Shown: positions 9,631-18,474, numbered from the stretch's first letter. The stretch: DNA of 64,000 nucleotides from Terribacillus sp. DMT04 (GCF_019056395.1 NZ_CP077639.1:1862001-1926000), one strand, 5' to 3'. The notes: generated by a model not told the origin, from the letters alone. Translations and numbers: made by a program.

Positions 9631-10376
9631 TTATCGATTTACAGCTTTTCCGATATATGCTTTATGGGAAATTGACACAGCATATAAAGCGTAAAGCACT
9701 GATGAAAGAACCAGCATATGAACAGCTGCAAGAAGCGCTTACCAATTACAAGCCAGCTCGCTCGCTGCGGGAAGTGCCATTCGAAGATCAGACATTTACG
9801 GTGTTTGATTTAGAAACGACTGGCTTCTTCCCCGACTTCGGGCATGAGATTATTTCAATCGGAGCGGTCCAAGTACAAGGAAACCACATACTATCTGATG
9901 AGACATTTTATGAAGTTGCAAAACCAATGCTGAAAACACCAAAGAAAATCATCAAATTGACCAAAATGGACCCTGATGAAATAGAGAACGCACCTGCATT
10001 TACCGAAGTGATGGAACGTTTTTTGGCATACAGTAAAGATACCATTCTCGTAGCTCATCCAGCGTCATTCGATATTCGGTTTATCCAGACGATGCTGAAG
10101 ATGTATAAACTGCCTCCCCTCTCCTGCTATACGTTGGATTCACAAATAATGGCGAGGATGTTTTTTAAAAAAAGGCAGTGTCGTCTTGACAGCTTAATCA
10201 GCCGCTTCGAGGTGCCGCAGTCCGATCGGCACCACGCACTCGGAGATGCGAAAATGACAGCTAACGTGTTCGTTCGTCTGCTGGACATGGCAGCTGACCG
10301 AGGAATCCGTGATTATGCCAGCCTCCAACTGCCTTTAAGTAAGATAAAAAAGAAAATCAGGACAGCGCAACTTTAG
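9627..10376 (+). CDS. DnaQ-like 3'-5' exonuclease (DEDDh)
   Basis: A 249-residue member of the DNA polymerase III epsilon / RNase T exonuclease superfamily. ExoI (DLETTG, about 60-65), ExoII (HPASFD, about 144) and ExoIII (HHALGDAK, about 201-208) supply the DEDDh catalytic residues. The substrate cannot be told from sequence. It is not the PolC-embedded domain, because no polymerase part is present. The roughly 50-residue N-terminal extension before ExoI is not recognised. Its start overlaps the stop of the CBS/DUF294 gene, so the two proteins probably act together. Such pairs of DUF294 protein and exonuclease occur in other bacteria. Confidence 0.88.
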   Translation: MIIDLQLFRYMLYGKLTQHIKRKALMKEPAYEQLQEALTNYKPARSLREVPFEDQTFTVFDLETTGFFPDFGHEIISIGAVQVQGNHILSDETFYEVAKPMLKTPKKIIKLTKMDPDEIENAPAFTEVMERFLAYSKDTILVAHPASFDIRFIQTMLKMYKLPPLSCYTLDSQIMARMFFKKRQCRLDSLISRFEVPQSDRHHALGDAKMTANVFVRLLDMAADRGIRDYASLQLPLSKIKKKIRTAQL

Positions 10377-10396
10377 TCGCTGTCCTGATTTTTTTT
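10356..10396. terminator. Bidirectional terminator between exonuclease and thrD
   Basis: A 12-bp perfect stem, ATCAGGACAGCG (10356-10367) with its complement (10378-10389), and a 10-nt loop. Eight T follow on the plus strand. An A-rich stretch on the other side gives a T-rich tail on the minus strand, so it can end both convergent genes. It overlaps the exonuclease stop codon. Confidence 0.9.
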
Positions 10397-11741
10397 ACTG
10401 AAAAAATGCTTGATACAGAGATTTCACCGCATCATGAAGCTGTGTTGTTTTTACACCGAACATTAAAGACACCTCTGAAGAACCTTGGTTGATCATCTCG
10501 ATATTCACATTTGCGTCTGTGAATGCTTTTGTAGCGGTGCTGGATACTCCAATAGTCTCAATCATTCCCTCTCCCACGATCATAATCATAGAAAGGTTTC
10601 GGTCTATCGATACATGATCTGCCTGAAGTTCCTCTTGCAGCCTGCGCACAACAATTGCTTCTTTGTCTGCAGGAAGCTGACTCTCACGAATAATAACACT
10701 CATGTCATCAATTCCGGATGGCGCATGTTCAAACGAAATATTCTCTTCTTCAAGAATCTGCAGGAGCTTCCGTCCAAATCCGAGCTCCCGGTTCATTAAA
10801 TATTTGCTAATATAAATACTAAGGAAACCTGCATCACTTGCAATACCAATGACCGGGTTGCCCGCCACTTCTCTCTCCGCTACAATCATCGTACCTGGCG
10901 CAGACGGATTATTGGTGTTTTTCACACACACTGGAATCTTTGCTTGGAACGCTGGAATTAGAGCTTCGTCATGAAACACAGAAAAACCGGCATAAGACAA
11001 CTCCCGCATTTCCCGATATGTCAGTGTATGAATCTCTTTCGGATTGTCCACGATGTTTGGATTCACACTGTATACGCTATCTACATCGGTGAAGTTTTCA
11101 TATAAAGAAGCTTTTACACCCGCACTTACAATCGACCCAGTAATATCAGATCCGCCCCGCGGAAATGTTGCCAGCTTTCCTTCTTTTGTATAACCAAAGA
11201 AACCTGGAATAACAAGCACCTCGTCACGTTTACGAAGATTGTACAAATGATCGAAGCTTTCATCAAGTATACGGGCACCGCCCAGTTCCTCTCTGACAAG
11301 AAGGCCCGCCTCCTGTGGATTAACATAGGCTGCTTTTACGCCTAATTTGTTTAGATAAGCACTAAATACTTTCGCCAGCGAATCTTCTCCCGTAGCTTTC
11401 AAAGCGTCCATTTTATCCAAAACAGGAATCGTATCAGCTAGTATTCCATCTAAATGATCAGCTATTTGCTCAATTAGATTGTTATCCAGCTCCAAGTCAC
11501 TTACGATGGAGCGAAAACGCGCTAGTACTTTCTCGACCTGTTTGCTGACGTCTTCTCCTTTGCGATGCGCCTCGCCAATTGCAATCAGCAAATCTGTTAC
11601 CTTCGTATCTGCTTTATCCCGTTTCCCTGGTGCAGAAACAACAATAAATTTCCGTTCTGTATCTTCTTTTACAATTTGTGCTACTTTGCGGAGCTGTTCC
11701 GCACTTGCTACTGAACTACCACCAAATTTAGCTACCTTCAT
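10395..11741 (-). CDS. thrD: Aspartokinase III-type
   Basis: Aspartate kinase makes 4-phospho-L-aspartate, the first step to Lys, Thr and Met. At 448 residues it is of the YclM/ThrD (monofunctional, isoform III) type. The N-terminal KFGGSSVA (about 4-11) and the kinase core with FPRGGSDITGS (near 200) are present, followed by two C-terminal ACT domains (about 310-448) for allosteric control. GGAGAGAG precedes the ATG. It is flanked by terminators on both sides and is therefore monocistronic. No lysine riboswitch is visible in the 240-bp leader region, unlike lysC genes, which fits isoform III. Confidence 0.9.
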   Translation of the reverse strand: MKVAKFGGSSVASAEQLRKVAQIVKEDTERKFIVVSAPGKRDKADTKVTDLLIAIGEAHRKGEDVSKQVEKVLARFRSIVSDLELDNNLIEQIADHLDGILADTIPVLDKMDALKATGEDSLAKVFSAYLNKLGVKAAYVNPQEAGLLVREELGGARILDESFDHLYNLRKRDEVLVIPGFFGYTKEGKLATFPRGGSDITGSIVSAGVKASLYENFTDVDSVYSVNPNIVDNPKEIHTLTYREMRELSYAGFSVFHDEALIPAFQAKIPVCVKNTNNPSAPGTMIVAEREVAGNPVIGIASDAGFLSIYISKYLMNRELGFGRKLLQILEEENISFEHAPSGIDDMSVIIRESQLPADKEAIVVRRLQEELQADHVSIDRNLSMIMIVGEGMIETIGVSSTATKAFTDANVNIEMINQGSSEVSLMFGVKTTQLHDAVKSLYQAFFQ

Positions 11742-11910
11742 ATCTCTCTCTCCATTACGCTTTTTCTTTACATAGATAAAATAGTATCACAGGTTTTCTG
11801 CCGCTGACTAGATGAAAGACATAATTTTGAGAAAAAAGTGACGATATTAGTTTACGTAATATTATTATAGTTAACTGTTTATGCAGATTAACTTATCTAT
11901 AGATAGAAAA

Positions 11911-11951
11911 AGGACATTACATCCATTGTATATTACAAAAGGTAATGTCCT
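11911..11951 (-). terminator. Terminator of the metT-like gene
   Basis: Ten-bp arms AGGACATTAC (11911-11920) and GTAATGTCCT (11942-11951) enclose a 21-nt loop. On the minus strand the stem is followed by TTTTT. It lies 32 nt past the stop of the NhaC-family gene. The remaining stretch up to thrD (11742-11910) shows no gene; it should hold the thrD promoter, but no convincing -35/-10 pair was found. Confidence 0.75.
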
Positions 11952-11982
11952 AACTTCAATCTATCATCTTATTATCGCTCTT

Positions 11983-13263
11983 TTAGTCTTTCTTCTTTCT
12001 CGGATATCCGAGAAGTATCGCAATGCTACCGCAAATACCAATAAGGATTGGGTAGTAGGAATATTGCAAGATGCTTACTGGCGATATACCCGCTACGCTA
12101 GCAGCTGCCAGTAATTGCGCACCGTATGGAATTAGCCCTTGGATGGTACAAGAGAAGATATCTAAAATACTTGCGGTTTTTCGCGGATCAATTCCATACT
12201 TATCAGATATATTCTTTGCAAGCGGTCCGGTAATTAAAATAGAGATCGTATTGTTAGCCGTCGATAAATTCGTAAGACCTACAAGTCCCGCTACACTAAA
12301 TTCAGCACCTTTTTGTGACTTGATTTTTCGTGTAGAGAGGTGAAGCAGAAAGTCAATCCCGCCATTGTGTTTAATAACTGCTACCATTCCAGCTATTAAG
12401 ATAGCGAGAAAGGCGATTTCATACATACCGGCGATTCCGTCTCCTATCGTTTGGAAAAGCGTCATCATTTGATAGCTGCCATCAACCAAGCCTATAACAC
12501 CAGAAAAAACAATTCCTAATGCTAAAACAAGGAACACATTCATTCCGGCTAAAGCAAAGATAATGACGGAAATATAAGGCAGAATTTTTACCCAATTATA
12601 ACCAACATGGTCTACTTGTGCTGTTTCACCTATTGTCATTACTCCTAGAATAATGCTGGTTACGATAGCTGCTGGCACCACAATCCAAAAATTCACTTTA
12701 AATTTATCCTTCATTTTTACACCTTGCGAGCGAACGGCGGTGATTGTCGTATCTGAAATAAAGGATAAATTATCACCAAACATTGCTCCGCCAACAATTG
12801 CCGCTGTGACGAAAGCTACCGAAAGTTCGGTTTGATCGCTTATTCCCACACCGATTGGCGCTAACGCCGCAATCGTGCCTACTGATGTACCCATAGCCAG
12901 AGAGATAAAGCAGGCAATAATGAACAGACCTACAATAAGCAGGTTTTGCGGTACAAAAGATAATGCGAAGTTAACTGTAGCGTCCACAGCTCCCATGCCT
13001 TTTGCTGTCGCTGAAAATGCCCCAGCTAGAAGAAAAATAACAACCATCATCATGACATTTAAATTACCTGCGCCTTGGCAAAAAATATCAACCTTTCGTG
13101 CAAAAGTTTCTTTTCGATTCATCGCCAATGCCACAGCACCCGCAATAGCAATAGCTACAATAACCGGAAATGCATAAAAATCACCCGTAATAATTCCTGA
13201 ACCAATAAATAAAATCAAAAAAACAAGAAATGGGATGAGTGCCCATGGATTTCCTTTTTTCAT
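11983..13263 (-). CDS. NhaC-family transporter, probable methionine transporter (MetT type)
   Basis: An integral membrane protein of 426 residues with about 10-12 hydrophobic segments, of the NhaC Na+/H+ antiporter superfamily. The start at 13263 is fixed by TTGGAGGTGG just before the ATG; the 34-codon in-frame extension to 13365 runs into the leader terminator and is not coding. The family alone would suggest sodium/proton antiport. The SAM-I riboswitch directly upstream puts it in the methionine regulon, where NhaC-type MetT proteins are proposed methionine transporters. Assignment of substrate is therefore from regulation, not from residues. Monocistronic. Confidence 0.8.
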   Translation of the reverse strand: MKKGNPWALIPFLVFLILFIGSGIITGDFYAFPVIVAIAIAGAVALAMNRKETFARKVDIFCQGAGNLNVMMMVVIFLLAGAFSATAKGMGAVDATVNFALSFVPQNLLIVGLFIIACFISLAMGTSVGTIAALAPIGVGISDQTELSVAFVTAAIVGGAMFGDNLSFISDTTITAVRSQGVKMKDKFKVNFWIVVPAAIVTSIILGVMTIGETAQVDHVGYNWVKILPYISVIIFALAGMNVFLVLALGIVFSGVIGLVDGSYQMMTLFQTIGDGIAGMYEIAFLAILIAGMVAVIKHNGGIDFLLHLSTRKIKSQKGAEFSVAGLVGLTNLSTANNTISILITGPLAKNISDKYGIDPRKTASILDIFSCTIQGLIPYGAQLLAAASVAGISPVSILQYSYYPILIGICGSIAILLGYPRKKKD

Positions 13264-13318
13264 CGTTCCACCTCCAAATATAATACGACAAATCATTCTC
13301 CAACTTGCAACCAAAGAA

Positions 13319-13349
13319 AGACCCCTTCTCATATAACAAGAAGAGGCCT
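13319..13349 (-). terminator. SAM riboswitch expression-platform terminator
   Basis: On the minus strand an 11-bp stem with two G-U pairs (arms 13339-13349 and 13319-13329) and a 9-nt loop is followed by a T-rich tract (TTCTTT). It lies 20 nt downstream of the S-box aptamer and 55 nt before the transporter start, as expected for transcription attenuation by SAM. Confidence 0.85.
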
Positions 13350-13369
13350 TATAGCTATAAAACACTTCT

Positions 13370-13474
13370 CTTATCTTTACAAGCTTTGGCTTGCTGGATT
13401 TGGCACAGCAACTTAATTATTAAGTTCCGCTGCCGAGATATCATCGGGCCAGTCCCTCCATCTCTCTTAATAAG
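13370..13474 (-). ncRNA. SAM-I riboswitch (S-box)
   Basis: Read on the minus strand the aptamer has the S-box signature: a P1 5' arm CTTAT at 13470-13474, then GGAGGGACTGGCCC (complement of 13446-13459), CGGCAGC, TGCCAAATCC (complement of 13396-13405), CAAGC and the P1 3' arm ATAAG (complement of 13370-13374). All conserved blocks occur in order with usual spacing, and a terminator follows. In this class SAM binding stabilises P1 and allows the terminator to form, so high SAM turns off the downstream transporter gene. Confidence 0.95.
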
Positions 13475-13508
13475 AAAAAAATATTATTTTTTTGTCGCAG
13501 TAAATAAG

Positions 13509-13537
13509 AGGATACATGATTTAAGTTTCATTATCAA
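13509..13537 (-). promoter_or_regulatory. SigA promoter of the S-box leader
   Basis: On the minus strand, -35 TTGATA (13532-13537) and -10 TATCCT (13509-13514) are separated by 17 nt. The start point would fall about 30 nt before the aptamer. The stretch 13550-13690 upstream shows no gene. Confidence 0.6.
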
Positions 13538-13693
13538 TGAAAATCTTAATGGATAATATTGGGGGTATTCGGGTGCTTAACAAAAAGCAATTGTTAAATA
13601 TGAAGATTCTGATGCATTTTAGCGTTATGCATGATTGTCGAATAGATTCCTTTATTTGTAATCGTCTGATTTCTTATCCTATTATAGAAAAAA

Positions 13694-13713
13694 CGGGGAG
13701 TAATTCTCCCCCG
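13694..13713 (-). terminator. Terminator of the rhamnose ABC importer operon
   Basis: On the minus strand CGGGGGAG and CTCCCCG pair around a short AATTA loop with one bulged G, followed by TTTTTT. It begins 10 nt past the stop of the solute-binding protein gene and ends the importer operon. Confidence 0.9.
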
Positions 13714-13722
13714 CTGAACTGT

Positions 13723-14766
13723 TTAATATACGTCTTTCCACTCATCGATATTGTTTTTATCAAACTTAAATGGATCGCCTAACATAATCTGTGTGCCTTC
13801 CCCATCTTCCACAACTTCTACTTCTCCGAGATCACGCAAATCAACTTTCTCGCCAAGTTCGCCGCTTATGTTATCCTCTCCTAGTTCATAAGCTGTATAC
13901 GCAGCTGCCTTACCAACATCAATCGGATTCCAAAGGTACATCCAAGGGCTGACGCCACTCTCAATATATGTTGCCATTTCACTTGGAAGCCCTAAACCAG
14001 TCAGCGCAACTTCTCCCTCAAGTCCTTTATCAGTAAGCACTTTGCCCGCTGCTGCAATACCGACTGTGGTTGGTGCAATAATTGCTTTCAAATCTGGGTA
14101 TGATTTTAGCAGTGCTTCTGTTTCAGATACACTTTTATCTCGCAAGTCGTCTCCATAAGCTACCTTTACAAGTTCAATATTTTTGTATTCCTCTTTCTCC
14201 AGTTCCTTCTTCATCCATTCGATCCACTCATTTTGGTTCGTTGCCTGACTCGTTGCACTCAATACAGCAATTTGTCCCTCGCCGCCTATCATTTCGGACA
14301 CTGCTTCAATCTGTACGCGCCCGATTCGTTCTGGGTTCGCTTGGTTCACGTGGATATCACGGCTGGCTGCATTGACTGCTGAATCGACAGACAATACTTT
14401 GATTCCTTGATTTCTCGCCTTTTTCAGAGCAGGCTCGAGTGCATCCGGGTCATTACCTGCGACTGCAATTACATCTACTTTTTGCGTAATTAACTGTTCA
14501 ATAATCTGAATTTGTCCTTCAGCAGTTGGCTGATCCGGCGATCTTAAAATTACTTCTCCGCCTAATTCTTTTACTGCGCTCTCAAAGCCTTCCTGCATCT
14601 TTTCGCCATAAGGATTTCCTGTGTTCTTAAATACAAAAGCATATTTCTTTGGCCCATCGTCTGTATTCCCGGATGCACCGTTGGATTCTGGTGCTCCTTG
14701 GCTACAAGCAGCCAGCATGCATACCAATACAATCAATCCTACCCACTTTGCTATTTTCTTCATCAT
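13723..14766 (-). CDS. rhaS: Rhamnose ABC transporter solute-binding lipoprotein (RhaS-like)
   Basis: A type I periplasmic-binding-protein-fold sugar receptor of 347 residues. It has a lipoprotein signal peptide (lipobox LAAC, lipidated C21) and is tethered outside the membrane. The sequence is of the RhaS/AI-2-receptor branch. It is the last gene of the importer operon, 42 nt after the second permease, with GGGGAG before tandem ATG codons. Rhamnose as ligand is inferred from the locus. The three transport partners are encoded just upstream. It is a distant paralogue of the sensor lipoprotein at 21762-22781; both share an N-(Q/E)-EW-(I/L) motif. Confidence 0.85.
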   Translation of the reverse strand: MMKKIAKWVGLIVLVCMLAACSQGAPESNGASGNTDDGPKKYAFVFKNTGNPYGEKMQEGFESAVKELGGEVILRSPDQPTAEGQIQIIEQLITQKVDVIAVAGNDPDALEPALKKARNQGIKVLSVDSAVNAASRDIHVNQANPERIGRVQIEAVSEMIGGEGQIAVLSATSQATNQNEWIEWMKKELEKEEYKNIELVKVAYGDDLRDKSVSETEALLKSYPDLKAIIAPTTVGIAAAGKVLTDKGLEGEVALTGLGLPSEMATYIESGVSPWMYLWNPIDVGKAAAYTAYELGEDNISGELGEKVDLRDLGEVEVVEDGEGTQIMLGDPFKFDKNNIDEWKDVY

Positions 14767-14808
14767 GGTCTCCCCTTTTTTCTATTAGTATCAGCTAAGC
14801 TGGAGTAC

Positions 14809-15813
14809 TCATTTTCTTTTTATCATGCTGCCTAACTTTGGAATGGCGACAGACAGTATGAGCAATGCGCCAACAATGATTAAAAACAGCTGGCTCGGCA
14901 TATTGATCAGACCAAGTCCATATTGCAGATAGCCAATAATGAAAACAGCTATTACAACACCGAGTACGCGGCCTTTTCCGCCAGCGGTGCTCACACCTCC
15001 AAGTGCAGCCATGGCAATAATATCAAGCTCATACATTGTGGCAATATTTGGTCTCGTACTGCCCATTCTAGAAGTTAGGAAAATCGCTGTAATAGCAGCC
15101 AATAGTCCTGCAAGCATAAAGACAATTACTTTTATACGGTCAACTCGCACACCAGAGAAGCGGCTCGCAGTCGGGTTGTTACCGATAGCAAACACCTTTC
15201 TGCCAAAAGTTGTTTGGTGCAAAAGAATTCCGAAGACTATAGCAAAAGCTGCAAAAACAATTAACAGAAATGGGATTCCAAATACATAACCCCACCCAAA
15301 GAAACCGAACCACTCTGGGAAGCCTCCTGCTGCTTGATCTTCCAATATAATGTAAGCAATACCCCGGTATAGGATCATCGTGCCAAGCGTGACAATAACG
15401 GCTGACAGCTCTTTGAACTTAACGATTAGCAGGCCATTGATTAAACCGCAAACAGCTCCCGTCACAAGACAAGCCACGATTGCTACTTCCATCGGCAATC
15501 CAGCAGTTGTGTAAAGAGATGCCATGACAACGGAAGACAATGCGACTGTAGATCCTACCGAGATATCAATATCCCGCATAATCATAATCATCGCCATAGG
15601 GAAAACGATTAAAGCCTTATCCAAAAACACCATCGTACCATCCCGCAAGCTCGGATAATTGAAAAAGTATGGCGATACATAACTGCCAAACAGCATAACT
15701 GCTACTAAAATGAGCAAAAGCATCCATTCCCATTGAAAAAACAAGCGTTTCCAGGAGAACGGCAACTGCGTTTCCAACGTACGAGGTTGATAGATTTGTT
15801 TTTTCTGTTCCAT
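14809..15813 (-). CDS. rhaQ: Sugar ABC transporter permease (RhaQ-like)
   Basis: A BPD_transp_2 family membrane permease of 334 residues with about 8-10 transmembrane segments. The coupling-loop region typical of ribose/AI-2 type importers contains AIGNNPTASRFSGV (near 210). The start overlaps the upstream permease stop by one base, so the pair is translationally coupled. It should form a heterodimeric channel with the preceding permease, driven by the ATPase at 16849-18366. Naming follows the rhizobial rhaSTPQ set; rhamnose specificity comes from context. Confidence 0.82.
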   Translation of the reverse strand: MEQKKQIYQPRTLETQLPFSWKRLFFQWEWMLLLILVAVMLFGSYVSPYFFNYPSLRDGTMVFLDKALIVFPMAMIMIMRDIDISVGSTVALSSVVMASLYTTAGLPMEVAIVACLVTGAVCGLINGLLIVKFKELSAVIVTLGTMILYRGIAYIILEDQAAGGFPEWFGFFGWGYVFGIPFLLIVFAAFAIVFGILLHQTTFGRKVFAIGNNPTASRFSGVRVDRIKVIVFMLAGLLAAITAIFLTSRMGSTRPNIATMYELDIIAMAALGGVSTAGGKGRVLGVVIAVFIIGYLQYGLGLINMPSQLFLIIVGALLILSVAIPKLGSMIKRK

Positions 15814-16832
15814 CAGCCAGCCCTCCTTAGCAAGTGTGTCCGATCAACACGCCGCTTTACAATGACATTTACGATGACAGCAAGCAAAATAATAAATCCT
15901 TGAATACCGTTTTGCCAGAATGGAGATACATTCAAAAGCGGCAGTGCATTATTCAAGATTCCGAGTAAGATTGCACCTAACAGAACACCAGCAAGCTTTC
16001 CCGAACCACCCGCAATACTGACACCGCCAAGAATACAAGCAGCAATAACAGTCAGTTCATATCCAGACGCCGTATCGCCTTGGGCAGAGGCGAATTTAGA
16101 GACCCACAAAACGCCGCATAAGCCGGATAAGCCGCCCATAATTGTATAAACCAGCAACAAAATACGCCCTTGTCTAATACCGCTCACTGCTGCAGATTGC
16201 GGATTACTGCCAACCGCATAAATTTGTCGGCCGGTACGTGTGTAATTCAGGAAATAAAAGAATACGAGGCAGAAAACGACTGCAACCCAGATCAGATGAT
16301 TTATTCCTAAGAAAGATCCTCCCGCCAACGCAACGAAACCTTCTGACATTTGATAAGAACTTACCCACTCTCCATCGCTAACCAAAAATGTTAGACCGCG
16401 GAATATGTTCATTAAAGCAAGCGTCGCGATTATCGGCAGCAAGCCTACCCTTGCGATGAGCAAGCCGATGACCATTCCGCACACAGCCCCGATTATCGTT
16501 CCGAATAATAAACACAGAAGCGGATTGATGGAAGGATTGGCTGCGACAAGCTGTGCCGTCAGCATACCTGACAGCGCTATGACAGCTCCTATTGACAAAT
16601 CAATACCTCTTGTGATGAGGACAATCATCATTCCTAAGGAGAGGATTACTAAGATTGACGTGTTTGTTGCCAGATCAAGTATATTTTCGCCCGTTAGAAA
16701 AGAAGGATTTCGCATCTGTACACCTATACATAAAAGAATTATGAAGAATAACAAACCTAACTCACGAAACTGATAAAACAATGTCAACATGTTTTTCTTC
16801 GTATTTTCTGCATGTGCCACTTTGTTCTCCAA
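15813..16832 (-). CDS. rhaP: Sugar ABC transporter permease (RhaP-like)
   Basis: A BPD_transp_2 family permease of 339 residues, about 8-10 transmembrane segments, with the coupling motif AVGSNPQSAAVSGI near 205. I place the start at the TTG codon 16830-16832, because AAAGGAGGAGG lies 5-6 nt before it and this leaves 16 nt after the ATPase stop. An ATG reading from 16880 would overlap the ATPase gene and put the ribosome site inside the coding region. It is a partner of the RhaQ-like permease in a sugar importer. Confidence 0.82.
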   Translation of the reverse strand: MENKVAHAENTKKNMLTLFYQFRELGLLFFIILLCIGVQMRNPSFLTGENILDLATNTSILVILSLGMMIVLITRGIDLSIGAVIALSGMLTAQLVAANPSINPLLCLLFGTIIGAVCGMVIGLLIARVGLLPIIATLALMNIFRGLTFLVSDGEWVSSYQMSEGFVALAGGSFLGINHLIWVAVVFCLVFFYFLNYTRTGRQIYAVGSNPQSAAVSGIRQGRILLLVYTIMGGLSGLCGVLWVSKFASAQGDTASGYELTVIAACILGGVSIAGGSGKLAGVLLGAILLGILNNALPLLNVSPFWQNGIQGFIILLAVIVNVIVKRRVDRTHLLRRAG

Positions 16833-16848
16833 TGATATCCTCCTCCTT

Positions 16849-18366
16849 TTAGCCGCTCTTCTTCTGCACTGGTTCTTCACCCATTGCGGCTTCTAGGATC
16901 ATCTCCTGTGTTACTCCCCTATTTACAAATTCAGCAGCTATCCTGCCTTCCTTCATAACGAGAATTCGATCACTCATACCGAGGATCTCCGGCATTTCTG
17001 ATGATACAAACAAGACCGCATAGCCTTCTTCTGCAAGCTGCTGGACAATCTCATAAATTGCCGCCTTCGCTCCGATATCCACTCCTTTAGTCGGTTCATC
17101 TAATAAAATGACCTTCAAGTCCTTTGCCAGCAGCTTTGCAACGGCCACTTTCTGCTGATTACCGCCAGAAAGGGAATGGACGGTGTCAAAAATACTTGTT
17201 GCTTTAATCTGTACCTTTTCTCCGAATGTTTTCGCCTGCTCTTTTTCCTTTGCACGATGAAGCCAAGTAAACGTTGACAAATCAGACAAATTGGCAAGTG
17301 TTACATTTTTTTCGATACTCCAATCCACTACCAATCCTTGTTCCAGCCTGTCTTCTGCCAAATACCCAATTCCATTCTGCATCGCTTCTTGTGGATTACG
17401 ACTTTTAACCGGATTGCCGTTAAGCAGGACTTCACCTTTCTCAAAACGTTTAATCCCAAAAATAGCCTGACATACCTCTGTTCTTCCTGCACCCACTAGC
17501 CCTGTCATGCCGAGAATTTCACCTTTTTTAACCGAGAAGCTGATATCCTCAAAGTCGCCCAGCTTAGATAAGTTTTTTACTTCTAAAATGGTATCGCCAG
17601 CCGTCACTTTCTTGTCAGGAAATATTTGATTAATCTCTCTTCCAACCATCGCTACAATCAATTTGTCATTCGAAATTTCATCTACATTCCAAGTGCCAAT
17701 ATATTTGCTATCACGAAGTACAGTTACCCGGCTTGCCAGACGATACATATCTTCAAATCGATGAGAAATAAAAATAATAGACGTTCCTTCATCCCGCAAT
17801 TTTTCGGTTATGCGGTACAACTCTTCACTTTCTCTTGCGGTTAAAGCTGCAGTCGGTTCATCCATTATAATAATTTTTGCTTTCGTACTAATCGCCTTCG
17901 CAATCTCAATAATTTGCTGCTGGGCAACGCTCAACGTATTCATTTGGGCTTTAGGGTCGATACTGCTGCCCAATTCGCGCAAAAGCTCCCGTGCCTGTTT
18001 ATGCATTTCCCTCCAATTCAGCGTCTTCCAAGTCCGGTGTCTGATTTCATGATTCATAAATATGTTTTCGGTGACAGATAAATCTGGATAACTAGTAACA
18101 TGCTGATAAATCGCTGCAATGCCCATCTTTTCTGCTTCATTTGGATTTTGGAAGCTTATCTTTTCACCGAAAAGGTACATATCTCCTTCAGTAGGCTCGT
18201 GCACGCCCGTAATAATCTTGATAAAGGTCGATTTACCGGCACCGTTCTCCCCCATCAACGCATGGATTTCCCCTTTTTTCAGCTGAAATTGCATATCATC
18301 CAGCGCCTTGACACCTGGGAACGCTTTGGTTATGCCTTTCATCTCCAGGACAAATTCATTTAACAA
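16849..18366 (-). CDS. rhaT: Sugar ABC transporter ATP-binding protein, two NBDs (RhaT-like)
   Basis: A fused double ATPase of the ribose/xylose/rhamnose importer class (CUT2), about 505 residues. NBD1 has Walker A GENGAGKST (about 39-47) and Walker B IIIMDEPTAAL. NBD2 has the usual degenerate Walker A (GLVGAGRTE), signature LSGGNQQKV and ILLDEPTKGVD. The chosen start is TTG at 18364-18366, 5 nt after GGAGGAGG; longer readings start inside the ribosome site. It is the first gene of the importer operon, just behind a cre site and a terminator. The symbol is used as in rhizobial rhaSTPQ, not as the E. coli symporter. Confidence 0.83.
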   Translation of the reverse strand: MLNEFVLEMKGITKAFPGVKALDDMQFQLKKGEIHALMGENGAGKSTFIKIITGVHEPTEGDMYLFGEKISFQNPNEAEKMGIAAIYQHVTSYPDLSVTENIFMNHEIRHRTWKTLNWREMHKQARELLRELGSSIDPKAQMNTLSVAQQQIIEIAKAISTKAKIIIMDEPTAALTARESEELYRITEKLRDEGTSIIFISHRFEDMYRLASRVTVLRDSKYIGTWNVDEISNDKLIVAMVGREINQIFPDKKVTAGDTILEVKNLSKLGDFEDISFSVKKGEILGMTGLVGAGRTEVCQAIFGIKRFEKGEVLLNGNPVKSRNPQEAMQNGIGYLAEDRLEQGLVVDWSIEKNVTLANLSDLSTFTWLHRAKEKEQAKTFGEKVQIKATSIFDTVHSLSGGNQQKVAVAKLLAKDLKVILLDEPTKGVDIGAKAAIYEIVQQLAEEGYAVLFVSSEMPEILGMSDRILVMKEGRIAAEFVNRGVTQEMILEAAMGEEPVQKKSG

Positions 18367-18384
18367 AAGTACCTCCTCCAATCA

Positions 18385-18398
18385 ATAAAGCGCTTACA
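18385..18398 (-). promoter_or_regulatory. cre site before the ABC importer operon
   Basis: TGTAAGCGCTTTAT on the minus strand matches the CcpA operator consensus TGNAANCGNTNNCA closely. It lies about 20 nt before the ATPase start, between the upstream terminator and the ribosome site, and so can block or repress transcription of the importer when glucose is present. Confidence 0.7.
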
Positions 18399-18415
18399 TA
18401 GAGAGTATGAAAAAA

Positions 18416-18436
18416 GTCCCGCTTCGAAAAGGGGAC
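18416..18436 (-). terminator. Terminator after the response regulator gene
   Basis: On the minus strand GTCCCC and GCGGGAC pair around an 8-nt loop and are followed by TTTTTT. It lies 39 nt past the response-regulator stop and separates the sensor genes from the ABC importer operon. A promoter for the importer must lie in or just after this segment, but none is obvious. Confidence 0.7.
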
Positions 18437-18474
18437 GTCTTTCTGTTATGGTATCCATTCTTCTGCTGCTTGAG

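Noticed and set aside
11742-11910. A possible lysine riboswitch before aspartokinase
   Set aside because: The leader is too short and lacks lysine-box sequence blocks; isoform III genes normally have none.
13723-18366. AI-2 (Lsr-type) importer as alternative identity of the ABC genes
   Set aside because: The families are close, but no lsrK, lsrF or lsrG is present, and the operon adjoins rhaEW, rhaB, rhaM, rhaA and rhaR with matching cre sites; rhamnose is the simpler reading.
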